From assembly GCF_001936575.1 (NCBI RefSeq), contig NZ_MSMP01000001.1:347436-411435 (forward strand): a DNA stretch of 64,000 nt. Reading direction: 5' to 3'. Positions 53,094 through 62,228 of the stretch are shown here, one piece after another. The stretch's first letter is position 1. Every line of letters starts with the position of its first letter. A model generated the notes under the pieces. The model did not search any database, was not told the origin of the DNA, and saw nothing but the letters and a program-made list of their open reading frames with translations. The DNA comes from Tenacibaculum agarivorans. GTDB lineage: Bacteria; Bacteroidota; Bacteroidia; Flavobacteriales; Flavobacteriaceae. Made by a program: the position numbers and the translations under genes.

Positions 53094-54623
53094 TTATTTT
53101 GCATTTCCAGAACCAAATGTTTCACTTCCTTCTTTCCAATCTCCTGAAGTATCTCCTTCTCCATCGTATAAAATACTAGAGCTTGCTGAAGCTACTTCTG
53201 GCATGAAATCACCTGCAGTCCAAATACCTGCTGCAACAGCTACATTTTCTCTCGCACTTCCTGCTGCTCCCCATTGTACAAAATCTCTAATCGCATCTGA
53301 GCTAGTAAAGGCATTTGTTGCATATAAACCTAACCCTGCACTGTTACTTAAGTCATTCCAGTTTACGACTAAGAAATCTCCTGGCTCTAAAGAAGTGTTT
53401 CCACTAACTACTGTAGCATTCTTTAACTGTAAATACATCCCAGGACCTAAGCATAACCAGTAATCTGCTACATCTACAGCGATATCACCATTATTCCATA
53501 ATTCTATTTGCTTACTTTGACTATAGTTTACTTCATTTATCACTACAGATTTCACTGGTGCTTCTAAAATATTTTTCTCTCCAAATGTAGCTTTAGTTGT
53601 TTCTGACCAATCAGCAGCTGCATCTCCAGTTCCGTCATAAATAATGTTGTGGCTATCATTCTGAACTTTTGCTACAAACTCACCAGCAGTCCAAATACCA
53701 GCTGCAGCAGCTACATTTTCTCTTGCACTTCCTGCTGCTCCCCATTGTACAAAGTCTCTAATTGCGTCTGCACTAGTAAATGCGTTAGTAGCGTATAAAC
53801 CTAATCCTGCACTATCACTCAAATCATTCCAATTTACTACTAAGAAATCTCCTGCGTTTAAAGTAGTACTACCACTTACCACTGTTGCATTTTTAATTTG
53901 CACATACTTTCCTGGGCCTAGGCATAACCAGTACTCCGAAAGATCTACAGTTACATCACCATTATTCCATAACTCAATTTGCTTACTATCTGCATAATTT
54001 ACTTCATTAATTACTACTGATTTTACAGGTTCTTGAGGAGTTTCTAAAACGTTAACATCTCCAAAAGTCATTTTAGCAGTCTCAGCCCAGTTATCAGCAC
54101 CATTTCCTGTTCCATCATAAATAATACTATTGTCTTCATTTTTTACAACTGGAACAAACTGACCTGCAGTCCAAATGCCCGCTGCCGCTGCAACATTTTC
54201 TCTTGCGCTTCCTGCAGCTCCATATTGTACAAAATCTACAATAGCTTCTGAGTTTGTAAATTCATTTGTTGAGTATAAACCTAATCCTCCATTATCTGCT
54301 GGTAAATCGTAACTTACTACTAAATATCCTTTTGATGGTAATGCAATTGTACCTGATTCAGGAGTTAAGTCTCCAATTTTTTGATACGCTCCTGGACCTA
54401 AACATAACCAGTACTCGCTTAAATCTGCAGTTGCATTACCTCTGTTATAGATTTCTATTAAATTTTTATCGCCTTGATATTTAACCTCATTAAAAACTAC
54501 ATCTACTGTTGTTGGTTGTGGATTATCATTGCCTGTATCTGGATCTTGAATAACGTTGTCTTCTTCACTACACGATGCTAATGCTACAATTAGTGATAGT
54601 AAAAATAAGTTGAATGATTTCAT
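53094..54623 (-). CDS. Lipoprotein with three lamin-tail-like repeats
   Basis: This 509-residue protein has a lipoprotein signal (LASC, about residue 18). Three tandem repeats of about 150 residues follow, each with the lamin-tail (LTD) pattern NEVxYxxxKxIEIWNxG..VDLSEYWLCLGPG, then GLGLYATNAFTSxDAIRDFVQWGAAGSARENVAAAAGIWTAG. Repeats 2 and 3 are almost identical. LTD domains are beta-sandwiches found in secreted nucleases and adhesion proteins; no enzyme domain is present here, so a surface binding role is likely. I chose ATG 54623; the longer frame has no signal at its N-terminus. Confidence 0.85.
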   Translation of the reverse strand: MKSFNLFLLSLIVALASCSEEDNVIQDPDTGNDNPQPTTVDVVFNEVKYQGDKNLIEIYNRGNATADLSEYWLCLGPGAYQKIGDLTPESGTIALPSKGYLVVSYDLPADNGGLGLYSTNEFTNSEAIVDFVQYGAAGSARENVAAAAGIWTAGQFVPVVKNEDNSIIYDGTGNGADNWAETAKMTFGDVNVLETPQEPVKSVVINEVNYADSKQIELWNNGDVTVDLSEYWLCLGPGKYVQIKNATVVSGSTTLNAGDFLVVNWNDLSDSAGLGLYATNAFTSADAIRDFVQWGAAGSARENVAAAAGIWTAGEFVAKVQNDSHNIIYDGTGDAAADWSETTKATFGEKNILEAPVKSVVINEVNYSQSKQIELWNNGDIAVDVADYWLCLGPGMYLQLKNATVVSGNTSLEPGDFLVVNWNDLSNSAGLGLYATNAFTSSDAIRDFVQWGAAGSARENVAVAAGIWTAGDFMPEVASASSSILYDGEGDTSGDWKEGSETFGSGNAK

Positions 54624-54867
54624 GATATAAATTTTAATTAATTTCTGAGACGAAATTATCTCAAGCCCTTGTTTTTTGGGCAAATAAATAGAGGCAAGAG
54701 GAATTTTAATAGCCTAAAAGGGAAAAAAAAGGGTTGAATATTTTACTAAATATTGATAATTCTAATGCAACTACTTATAGTGGTCAGAAATGAGAAAGAC
54801 TTTATGAAAATAAAATAAACTCATCAAGAAGAAGTATTCGAGAGTAGGCATCCAGTAAACCTAAGTA
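54624..54867. other. Intergenic, nothing recognised
   Basis: AT-rich upstream region of the lamin-tail gene with no gene and no clear TAnnTTTG element. Confidence 0.4.
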
Positions 54868-54902
54868 TAAAAAGGGATGCCTTGATTTTTCAGACACCCC
54901 TT
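54868..54902 (-). terminator. Terminator of the small membrane peptide gene
   Basis: On the minus strand AAGGGGTG pairs with GCATCCCTT (one G-U) and TTTTTAT follows, about 60 bases after the peptide stop. Confidence 0.6.
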
Positions 54903-54962
54903 AAAACTTAGTTAAGTTCTAATATAAAAATACAGATCTTTTATTTGTAGGATTTAATTCTT

Positions 54963-55142
54963 TTAATTAGTGTTAATATTTTCATCTATTTTAGATTGTA
55001 AATACTTAATTTTAAATTTTAAATATTTAGTAAACAAAATGTATAGTCTTGTAATGAAAATAATTATGACTAATAAAACAACTAGGGCTAGTACGTCTAA
55101 AAAGCTAGATAAAAAGGACTTTTCAACTACGTAATTATTCAT
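54963..55142 (-). CDS. Small single-span membrane peptide, 59 residues
   Basis: ATG at 55142, stop at 54963. MNNYVVEKSFLSSF is followed by a hydrophobic span DVLALVVLLVIIIFITRLYI (about 16-35) and a basic, Lys-rich tail (KYLKFKIKYLQSKIDE). A -7 element TAAATTTG lies about 40 bases upstream on the minus strand and a terminator lies downstream. The Lys-rich tail after the span predicts a cytoplasmic C-terminus. It could be a small membrane regulator or the toxin part of a type I system; no antisense RNA was seen. Function unknown. Confidence 0.6.
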   Translation of the reverse strand: MNNYVVEKSFLSSFLDVLALVVLLVIIIFITRLYILFTKYLKFKIKYLQSKIDENINTN

Positions 55143-55269
55143 GTTTTCTTCTTTTTTTTAAAATTCTAAATTTTTTATTTTCAAATTTAAATAAAAATTA
55201 TTTAACTCATAAGCACCTTAAAATTGACAATATAAATGTGACTAAAATTATATATTTGTAATATCATAT

Positions 55270-57336
55270 TTATATTCTAGTAGGTCTCACTACTATTAGT
55301 ATTGCTTGACCTGTTTTTTTATTGATTCTCACTTCAACTTCATGGCTTTCGGTTACATGAAAAGGAAGCTCTTTAATTTTTAGTCCTATGACCATCTTGT
55401 TGTTGATAATTATTCTTTTTTCATCTTTAACGTCTTCTTCATAATGTTGTAATTGTTCATGATCTATGATTTCGGTTAATCCAGTTACATAAGTTCGTAC
55501 ATCTTCAACTTTAAAGTCATCTCTTAATGTTTTTGGATTATCTAGTACACACTTTACATCGACATTCATGTAAGCATTAAAGAGGTCGTTACCATATCTG
55601 TGCCTAAATTTAACAATTCTTTCTAAATTAATATCCTCGTTTATTGATTCTGTCTGTTGATTTGAAAAATTATTCAAAAAAGTTGAGACTTCATCTATTG
55701 ACTGAAAACTTAAAGCCTCTAAAGTACCAAATGAACCTATTTTAATTGTATGATTTTTGGATAAGTCTATTAATTTTTCTGATTCTGCTTCATTATCGTA
55801 TAACCATCTTTTATATTCCTGTTTTTCAACATTTAAATCTTCAATTAACTTTTGAATACGTCCACCTCTTATAGCTTCTGCTCGTAATGGGTTTACTGTA
55901 TTTGGTCCATCATTAAAAGCTAACATTGTCGAAAATCTAGAGACAATATTAGGATTAGCTTTTAACCATCTTTTTTGAAAAGCATCGGTGATATTAAGTT
56001 TTCTAACTATAGAAAATAGATTCCCTCCTGATACAATTTCAGCTCTAATCCCTGCTCTTGCTGATTGTCCTCCATCTAAATCTGCTGCAGCTAATTTGTA
56101 CCAATTTTCTAATTCTTTGGCTTTATTAGGATCATCATTTAAAAAGTTAAATTGATCTATATTGGTAATAGTAAACTTATCTACTAAAAAGTCTACACTA
56201 AAATTGGCCCCAATAGGTGTTTCTTGTAAGAATTTGTCAATAAGATCTTGTTTTAACTTGGCATGAAGTACCTTGGAGGCGTTTACCATAAAAGGACTAT
56301 TCTGAAACTGTTCTTTCCAAATATAGGCCCAGTGATTAGGATGAAAAGGACTATTAATCGGATTTACTCTTCCTCTTGCATAGTCTTCCATATAGTCTGG
56401 CGAAGCAATATCTAATTTATTAACAAACTTACTAAAGGCTATATCTACACTAGAAGGTAATACATAAGGAGGACTAAATCTATCTTTGTGCGCTTCATAA
56501 TGCAATAAAAATTGCATATAATTCGCTCTATTCCAAGGAGTCAATCCATTATGATAATTTTCTTTAACCCTGATGGCTGCTTCTAATAAACCTTGTTTAA
56601 AATTAGCGGCATTAAGCTCATCTCCAATCAAAGCGTATTCGTGAAGTTCCAAACTGTTATTCGATAATTCAGTAATTACTTTATTCATGGCATTTCTAAC
56701 ACTTCCTAAATCTTTAAAATTTTGTAGTGGAATACCATTTACTTTTAAATTCGGATATAGAGAATTTGTAATATTTCCATTTTTAATTTCTGCCTCTCTC
56801 TGTTTTAAGAGTTTTAAAGCTTTAGTATTACTACGTTTTGCTCCACTTAACCTACTTGTTGCTTTGTTAACATTATTAGAAATAACATGATTAAACCCCG
56901 TAATATTACCTTCTTCAGTGTTTCTAAAATACGCTTTTCTAGCATCAGTGTAGTTAGTATAGTTTTCTCTTAATCTACCATTAATTACTCCTGTAATTAA
57001 CTTTGTTTGCCTATCATACCATGCCCTTTCTTTTTCTAATGCTGCAGCTATCGCAGCTCTGTCGTTAGCTAGAGCAGTATTAAAAGAGTCACTAAAATTG
57101 AATCTGAAGTCACTAGGTTTATCGGTATTACCAGGACAATCACAAGGGTCTATACCTATTGGAATGATAAAAGGATCAAATTCTCCCGGTGGAACAGGAA
57201 CAGGTTCTGCTGGGATTCCTGGTCCAGATGGTCCTGAAGGATCCAATGGATCTACAGGTCGTTCTGATGGTGTTTGTGCAAATACACATTGCGCTATTAA
57301 AACACAAAGTATGATACATAGGTTTTTAATTTTCAT
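55270..57336 (-). CDS. Large secreted protein of unknown function
   Basis: This 688-residue protein has a signal peptide (1-20, ending VFAQ), a Pro/Gly-rich linker (21-75; DPSGPSGPGIPAEPVPVPPG), a Cys pair (CDCPG), then about 580 mostly helical residues with no recognised domain. Repeated DNA-free landmarks are HNHVISNNVNKATSRLSGAKRS-type basic stretches and FRHRYGNDLFNAYMNVDVKCVLD. The C-terminus is a short beta unit (EVRINKKTGQAILIVVRPTRI). It lies 8 bases after the SEL1/T9SS gene, so the two are co-transcribed. No function is proposed. Confidence 0.7.
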   Translation of the reverse strand: MKIKNLCIILCVLIAQCVFAQTPSERPVDPLDPSGPSGPGIPAEPVPVPPGEFDPFIIPIGIDPCDCPGNTDKPSDFRFNFSDSFNTALANDRAAIAAALEKERAWYDRQTKLITGVINGRLRENYTNYTDARKAYFRNTEEGNITGFNHVISNNVNKATSRLSGAKRSNTKALKLLKQREAEIKNGNITNSLYPNLKVNGIPLQNFKDLGSVRNAMNKVITELSNNSLELHEYALIGDELNAANFKQGLLEAAIRVKENYHNGLTPWNRANYMQFLLHYEAHKDRFSPPYVLPSSVDIAFSKFVNKLDIASPDYMEDYARGRVNPINSPFHPNHWAYIWKEQFQNSPFMVNASKVLHAKLKQDLIDKFLQETPIGANFSVDFLVDKFTITNIDQFNFLNDDPNKAKELENWYKLAAADLDGGQSARAGIRAEIVSGGNLFSIVRKLNITDAFQKRWLKANPNIVSRFSTMLAFNDGPNTVNPLRAEAIRGGRIQKLIEDLNVEKQEYKRWLYDNEAESEKLIDLSKNHTIKIGSFGTLEALSFQSIDEVSTFLNNFSNQQTESINEDINLERIVKFRHRYGNDLFNAYMNVDVKCVLDNPKTLRDDFKVEDVRTYVTGLTEIIDHEQLQHYEEDVKDEKRIIINNKMVIGLKIKELPFHVTESHEVEVRINKKTGQAILIVVRPTRI

Positions 57337-57344
57337 GGCTTTTT

Positions 57345-58772
57345 TTAGTTTTTAATAATCGTTTCTGTTTTCTTTTCTCCATCTACATATACGGTAATCA
57401 CGTACATGCCTTGTTGCAATTGATCTCCATTTAAGTAATAGATATACTCTCCTTCGCTTTGCTGTTTTCCTTCTTCAAGAACTTGATTATTTCCTGTATT
57501 TAAGTGTGTAGCTTCAATACGAATATGGCTTTCTTGAGTTAGATTATAGGCTACAAATAATTCTTTGTGGAAAGGATTAGGATATAGTTTTATAAACTTG
57601 TCTGATCCTTGCTGTAAGTTTTCTAATACTTCTTCTGAAACTTCAGTTCCGTTTTCAGTTGTGGTTTTCTTTTTTGTTAATACCAAATAAAAAGTAGAAC
57701 CTAACTCATGAAGTTCTTGAGCATAACTTTGTAACGCCAACACTAAATACGTCTTCCCTTCTATTTTCTTTTTGGTAATGGTTGCATTTGTGATTTGGTA
57801 ATCTATGGTTTTTTCTGATGCACTGTTATAAAAAGCACGGTCTAACACTATATGTAGATTTTCAAAGGTAAAAGCATCTTTATCATTATATGCAATGTCA
57901 CTAATTGTATTCTTTTCATTGCTAAAAGTATATTTTAAATTTTCCTCTTCTGTTTGGGTAAACGAAATATGCAAAGGGGTTTGTTGTATTATCTTTTGTT
58001 CTGACCAGTCTAACTGTACTAGAGATCCTTCCCAATTTCCCATAAGTTCTGTATCAGAAAACGGAGTTTTTGTATTTTCAACGGTAAATAACTTTTCCTG
58101 TAACTCTGTAAATTCAAAATTGGTACTCATCTGTTCTTTCATACAGGCAAGCATAGCAGTTTCATCAAATCGCTCTATACTTTGTAATAGTTCTACAGCT
58201 TTTTGTTTGTCTTGCGCCACACCATTTCCAAAATAGTACGCCACAGCTAACCAGTGCTTCGCCATTGGATAGGAACTTTGTTTGAATAATGCTACGGCTC
58301 GTTTATAATTTTGAGGTGTATCTCCTATTCCTTTATAAAATAAGTATCCTAATGCATATGTAGCTTTATCACTCCCTAGATCATAGGCTTTTTTGTACCA
58401 TTTTTTAGCTTTTTTAATATCTACTTCAGTACCGATTCCTTTTTTATACAAATCGGCTAAATACACCATGGCAAAGCGATTGTCTTGCTTTGCTGCTTTT
58501 TTAACCAGCTTAAAACCTTTTTTGTGATGTGTAAGTTCTTCTTGTTTGGTGTAAATTTTACCTAAAAGCAATTGTGCTTTATCGTAGTCTTTTTCTGCAC
58601 AGGGCACTAATAAAGCTTCTATTTCTGTGTACTCTTTTTCTGAATTCTGATTGACTTTTAACTCATACATAGCAATGCTTAGATTAAGTTCGCAGTCAGA
58701 TTCTTTTTCTTGTGCTTTACCCTTTGCTACTACTAATAACAAGGCGACACATGCCATTTTTAATGTTCTCAT
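57345..58772 (-). CDS. SEL1-repeat protein with T9SS type A sorting domain
   Basis: This 475-residue protein has a signal peptide (1-20, ending GKAQ), then four to five SEL1/TPR-like repeats (about 60-205; AKKWYKKAYDLGSDKATYALGYLFYKGIG, AVALFKQSSYPMAKHWLAVAYYFGNGVAQ). A beta-rich middle follows, then the T9SS sorting domain from about 395 (FIKLYPNPFHKELFVAYNL) to KTETIIKN. It is exported to the surface by the type IX system. It is first gene of a pair with the 688-residue protein, which has no sorting domain and might bind this one. Confidence 0.82.
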   Translation of the reverse strand: MRTLKMACVALLLVVAKGKAQEKESDCELNLSIAMYELKVNQNSEKEYTEIEALLVPCAEKDYDKAQLLLGKIYTKQEELTHHKKGFKLVKKAAKQDNRFAMVYLADLYKKGIGTEVDIKKAKKWYKKAYDLGSDKATYALGYLFYKGIGDTPQNYKRAVALFKQSSYPMAKHWLAVAYYFGNGVAQDKQKAVELLQSIERFDETAMLACMKEQMSTNFEFTELQEKLFTVENTKTPFSDTELMGNWEGSLVQLDWSEQKIIQQTPLHISFTQTEEENLKYTFSNEKNTISDIAYNDKDAFTFENLHIVLDRAFYNSASEKTIDYQITNATITKKKIEGKTYLVLALQSYAQELHELGSTFYLVLTKKKTTTENGTEVSEEVLENLQQGSDKFIKLYPNPFHKELFVAYNLTQESHIRIEATHLNTGNNQVLEEGKQQSEGEYIYYLNGDQLQQGMYVITVYVDGEKKTETIIKN

Positions 58773-59077
58773 AATTTATAATAATTGAATAATTAATATC
58801 AAGCACATACATGCTCATCTAGCTATTTTTTTAGAAACCAACCCAAGCATAATACATGCTTGAGCCGATCTCACTCTAGGGAAAAATAGAAAAACTAATC
58901 TTTATGATATAAAAGGTTCCCCGTCCTTACATCATTAATTTTTAGCTTTATCTATTTTTAATCTTTTTCTATTCATTTTTCCCAATTGAATATTTTGGTT
59001 TTTCATATCAACTTTCCCTGTCGATGTTTTACACTGCAAACCAACGGCAAAATCTTAGTGTATACAATTCATTATAC
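58773..59077. other. Intergenic upstream of the RiPP locus
   Basis: No precursor peptide or other gene was seen on either strand. There is a weak hairpin CAAGCAT/ATGCTTG near 58845. Confidence 0.45.
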
Positions 59078-59118
59078 TCGATATTTATAAATTACGAGTC
59101 GATATTTATGAATTTCGA
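59078..59118. promoter_or_regulatory. Direct repeats, possible operator of the RiPP locus
   Basis: TCGATATTTATAAATTACGA (59078-59097) and TCGATATTTATGAATTTCGA (59099-59118) match at 17 of 20 positions with a period of 21 bp (two helical turns). They lie about 70 bp upstream of the -7 element at 59190. A related word lies inverted at 63894-63918. Paired direct repeats suit an AraC-type regulator, such as the one encoded at 62229. Confidence 0.5.
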
Positions 59119-59189
59119 TGAACTGAAAATAGCTTAAAACACTGAAAACATTGACGTTTGATTTATTTTACTGTACAAAAGTAAATTGG

Positions 59190-59197
59190 TATTTTTG
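59190..59197 (+). promoter_or_regulatory. -7 promoter element of the RiPP locus
   Basis: TATTTTTG matches TAnnTTTG; the predicted start near 59203 gives a leader of about 18 bases. No TTG is at the -33 distance, so activation by a regulator is plausible. Confidence 0.5.
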
Positions 59198-59220
59198 CTC
59201 AGCTTTGAAACTTGATTTTA

Positions 59221-61425
59221 ATGAAAAAAGAACGAAATCCTTATCAAATTTTTAACAACTATTATCTAAGGACTCCCTTATTTTCTATTTCAGATTACCA
59301 AAAAATTATAGAAAAAGACAACCTATTAGATGAAGACATTAAAAGTATTCTCAGTAATCCAACCTTTAGAGAAGCTTTACAACTAGCCTCTCCAGATTTA
59401 TTACTTCAGGTAGAAAGATGGGAAAAAGGATTATTAAAGCATGATGCTAAAATTCAAAAACTTAAAATTTCAGTATTAAAATATTTTACTCGAATTTCAA
59501 GTCGATGTACGCCTTTTGGTTTATTTGCTAGTTGTAGTTTAGGAAAATTTAGTACTGAATCAAACATAAGTTTGCAGGAAATAGCGCAATACAAACGAGT
59601 TACCTCTTTTGATTATACGTTTCTAAGCAAATTATCTTTGTTGTTATTACAAGATGAGCAACTCAAAAACCAATCACTTTTTTACGTAAATTCTAGTCTT
59701 TATAGAATTGGTGATCATTACAGGTATACTGAATACACAATAAAAAATAATAGACGGGAATACTCTCTAGAAGGTATTCAATTTTCACCATATATTGAAA
59801 AAATCCTCACTACTGCAAAACAAGGAGCTACTTTAAATCAATTAGCTGAAGTTATTACTGAAGATGATATTACCAACGAAGAAGCCATTTCATTTATTGA
59901 AGAATTAGTTCAAAATCAAATTTTAGTCTCAGAATTTGCATTAAATGTTACCGGTGAGGAATATCTAGAACGATTGTTAAAAACTATTCCTGAACATACT
60001 GAAATTTATCCGAAACTATTACAGCTAAAAAAAGAACTTACAAGATTAGATTCTAGCTTTGAGAATTCGAAAGATATATATAATAATATCATCAATTTAT
60101 CCAAACAAATTGTTCCTAATCTTAACAAAGACTATTTGTTTCAAACCAATACTTTTTCTTCTACCCATCAAAATACATTAGATCGTTCTTTAAAACGAAA
60201 ACTATATAAAGCTTTGAAAATCTTTAACAAAGTTACTTTACCTACTGCCAACAAAAGACTAGAAAACTTCAAACGCGCTTTTATACAAAGGTATCAAGAT
60301 GAAGAACTACCTTTACAATTAGTATTAGACGCTGAACTGGGAATTGGGTATGGAGATTACAAGGATAATAACACTCCTTTATTAGAAAATATTCCTTTAT
60401 TTCCTAAAGCAAAACGATATGAACGTACTATTTGGACAGATTATGATACTATTATGTCTCAAAAATTACATCAAGCGTTATTACATCAGGATAAAGTAAT
60501 ACAATTAACAGATGAAGACCTTAAAGAATTACCTGAACAATGGAATGATTTACCTGATACATTTTCCTCACTAATTGAAGTGTATAAAAACAAAGTATAT
60601 GTTAAAAGTATGGGAGGATCTAGTGCTACTAATGTATTAGGTCGTTTTACAGTTGGAGACACTGAGCTATATGAATATGTAAAAGAAATAGCCGCACGCG
60701 AACAACAGTTACAACACAATAAAATTGTAGCAGAAATTGTTCATCTACCAGAAGATAGAACTGGAAATATTTTACGTAGAATGCATTTCAGAGAGTATGA
60801 GATACCATATTTAAGTACATCCACTATACCAACAAACTATAAGATTCCTTTAGAAGATATTTTAGTATCTGTACGCAATGATCGTATTTTATTAACATCT
60901 CAGCACCACCAAAAAGAAGTTTTACCACGACTAAGCAACTCACATAACTACAGTTACAACCCTTTACCTTTGTATTATTTCTTGGCGGAGTTACAAACCC
61001 AAAATCAAAGACGTAATATTAGGTTTAGTTGGAATACTGTACTAACAAATTTACCTTATTTACCAAGAGTTGAATATGATACTATTATACTTTCTAAGGC
61101 CAAATGGTTAATAAATACAGAAACATTACAAAAAATAGCGATAAATGATGGTAATGTATTAGAAAAAATAAAGTTATGGCAACAAGAGTTACAATTACCA
61201 GATTACGTGGAATTGGTAGAGGGAGATAATACCTTATTGATTTACATACATAATATAAGTTCAATACAAATTTTGTTTGATACAGTAAAGAACAAAAAAC
61301 AGTTTGTCCTTCAAGAATTTCTTTTTGACACTGGTGAAATAGTTGCCAAAAACGGGAAATCTTATACAAATCAGTGTGTTGTTTCATTTTTTAATGCTAA
61401 AAAAGTACATGACGAATACAATTAA
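59221..61425 (+). CDS. LanB-type dehydratase, glutamylation part
   Basis: This 734-residue protein is a lantibiotic dehydratase N-terminal domain: YYLRTPLFSI, the signature RISSRCTPFGLFASCSLG (about 92-109) and TSFDYTFLSKLSLLLL; later VKSMGGSSATNVLGRF and DTIILSKAKW. In class I lanthipeptide and thiopeptide pathways this part adds glutamate from glutamyl-tRNA to Ser/Thr of the precursor. The C-terminal elimination domain is not fused but encoded by the next gene, overlapping by 17 bases. I chose ATG 59221 over a TTG 9 bases upstream. Confidence 0.88.
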   Translation: MKKERNPYQIFNNYYLRTPLFSISDYQKIIEKDNLLDEDIKSILSNPTFREALQLASPDLLLQVERWEKGLLKHDAKIQKLKISVLKYFTRISSRCTPFGLFASCSLGKFSTESNISLQEIAQYKRVTSFDYTFLSKLSLLLLQDEQLKNQSLFYVNSSLYRIGDHYRYTEYTIKNNRREYSLEGIQFSPYIEKILTTAKQGATLNQLAEVITEDDITNEEAISFIEELVQNQILVSEFALNVTGEEYLERLLKTIPEHTEIYPKLLQLKKELTRLDSSFENSKDIYNNIINLSKQIVPNLNKDYLFQTNTFSSTHQNTLDRSLKRKLYKALKIFNKVTLPTANKRLENFKRAFIQRYQDEELPLQLVLDAELGIGYGDYKDNNTPLLENIPLFPKAKRYERTIWTDYDTIMSQKLHQALLHQDKVIQLTDEDLKELPEQWNDLPDTFSSLIEVYKNKVYVKSMGGSSATNVLGRFTVGDTELYEYVKEIAAREQQLQHNKIVAEIVHLPEDRTGNILRRMHFREYEIPYLSTSTIPTNYKIPLEDILVSVRNDRILLTSQHHQKEVLPRLSNSHNYSYNPLPLYYFLAELQTQNQRRNIRFSWNTVLTNLPYLPRVEYDTIILSKAKWLINTETLQKIAINDGNVLEKIKLWQQELQLPDYVELVEGDNTLLIYIHNISSIQILFDTVKNKKQFVLQEFLFDTGEIVAKNGKSYTNQCVVSFFNAKKVHDEYN

Positions 61426-62224
61426 ACATAATTTTTATCCTGGTGATGAATGGCTCTACTATAAAATATATTGTGGAGAAAATACAACCGATAAAATCTT
61501 AATTGAAACGATTCAACCTCTCGTTTCTTTTTTACTAGAAAATAAATTTATTGAAAAATGGTTTTTTATCCGATATTCAGATCCAGAACATCATCTTCGT
61601 ATTCGATTTTTAGTAACTGACGTATTGCACATAAGAACAATACTTAAACAGATGAACACACAACTTAAAAAATATACTGAAAGTAAAGAAATATGGAATA
61701 TTCAAATAGATACTTACCAAAGAGAAATTAAACGTTATGGGGCCACTACTGTAGAAATTGCTGAATCTTTTTTTTATAGAGACAGTGAATTTATTTTACA
61801 ATTGCTTCATAATACAACTAATGATACTGATAAGTTAAATACTATACTATATTATATTAATCATATCATTGATTGTTTTAAGTTCTCTTTACAATATAAA
61901 ATTTCCTTCATTGAAAAAATGAGAACTTCTTATAAAGAAGAATTTTATGCGAATAAACAATCCATGAAAATCATTAGTAAAAAGTATCAAAGTATAGAAA
62001 AATCAGTTGACCTAGATTTTTCAAACATTAAGATTAAAAATATTTTGGATCGATTCTTCGTAGTTAAAAATCAAGACAACTTGGAAGTAAATCTATCACA
62101 ATTATTAAGTAGTCTAATTCATATGACTATAAATAGATTATTCAGTAGTAAACAGCGCTTATATGAATTAGTACTATATGACTTTTTATTGAAATTAAAC
62201 CAAAAGAATCTCTACAGAAAGTAA
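61409..62224 (+). CDS. Thiopeptide-type bacteriocin biosynthesis protein (LanB elimination domain)
   Basis: This 271-residue SpaB_C-like protein has NFYPGDEWLYYKIYCG, then the signature WFFIRYSDPEHHLRIRFLV and YQREIKRYGATTVEIAESFFYRDSEF. It catalyses glutamate elimination to give dehydroalanine/dehydrobutyrine, or related chemistry. I chose ATG 61409; the longer frame only overlaps the upstream gene. The 17-base overlap suggests balanced production with the glutamylation protein. Split LanB pairs are typical of thiopeptide-like systems; no cyclase is in the window. Confidence 0.87.
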   Translation: MTNTIKHNFYPGDEWLYYKIYCGENTTDKILIETIQPLVSFLLENKFIEKWFFIRYSDPEHHLRIRFLVTDVLHIRTILKQMNTQLKKYTESKEIWNIQIDTYQREIKRYGATTVEIAESFFYRDSEFILQLLHNTTNDTDKLNTILYYINHIIDCFKFSLQYKISFIEKMRTSYKEEFYANKQSMKIISKKYQSIEKSVDLDFSNIKIKNILDRFFVVKNQDNLEVNLSQLLSSLIHMTINRLFSSKQRLYELVLYDFLLKLNQKNLYRK

Positions 62225-62228
62225 TATT

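Noticed and set aside
57345..58772. SEL1/T9SS gene as part of the RiPP locus
   Set aside because: It is transcribed away from the dehydratase genes and paired with the 688-residue protein instead.
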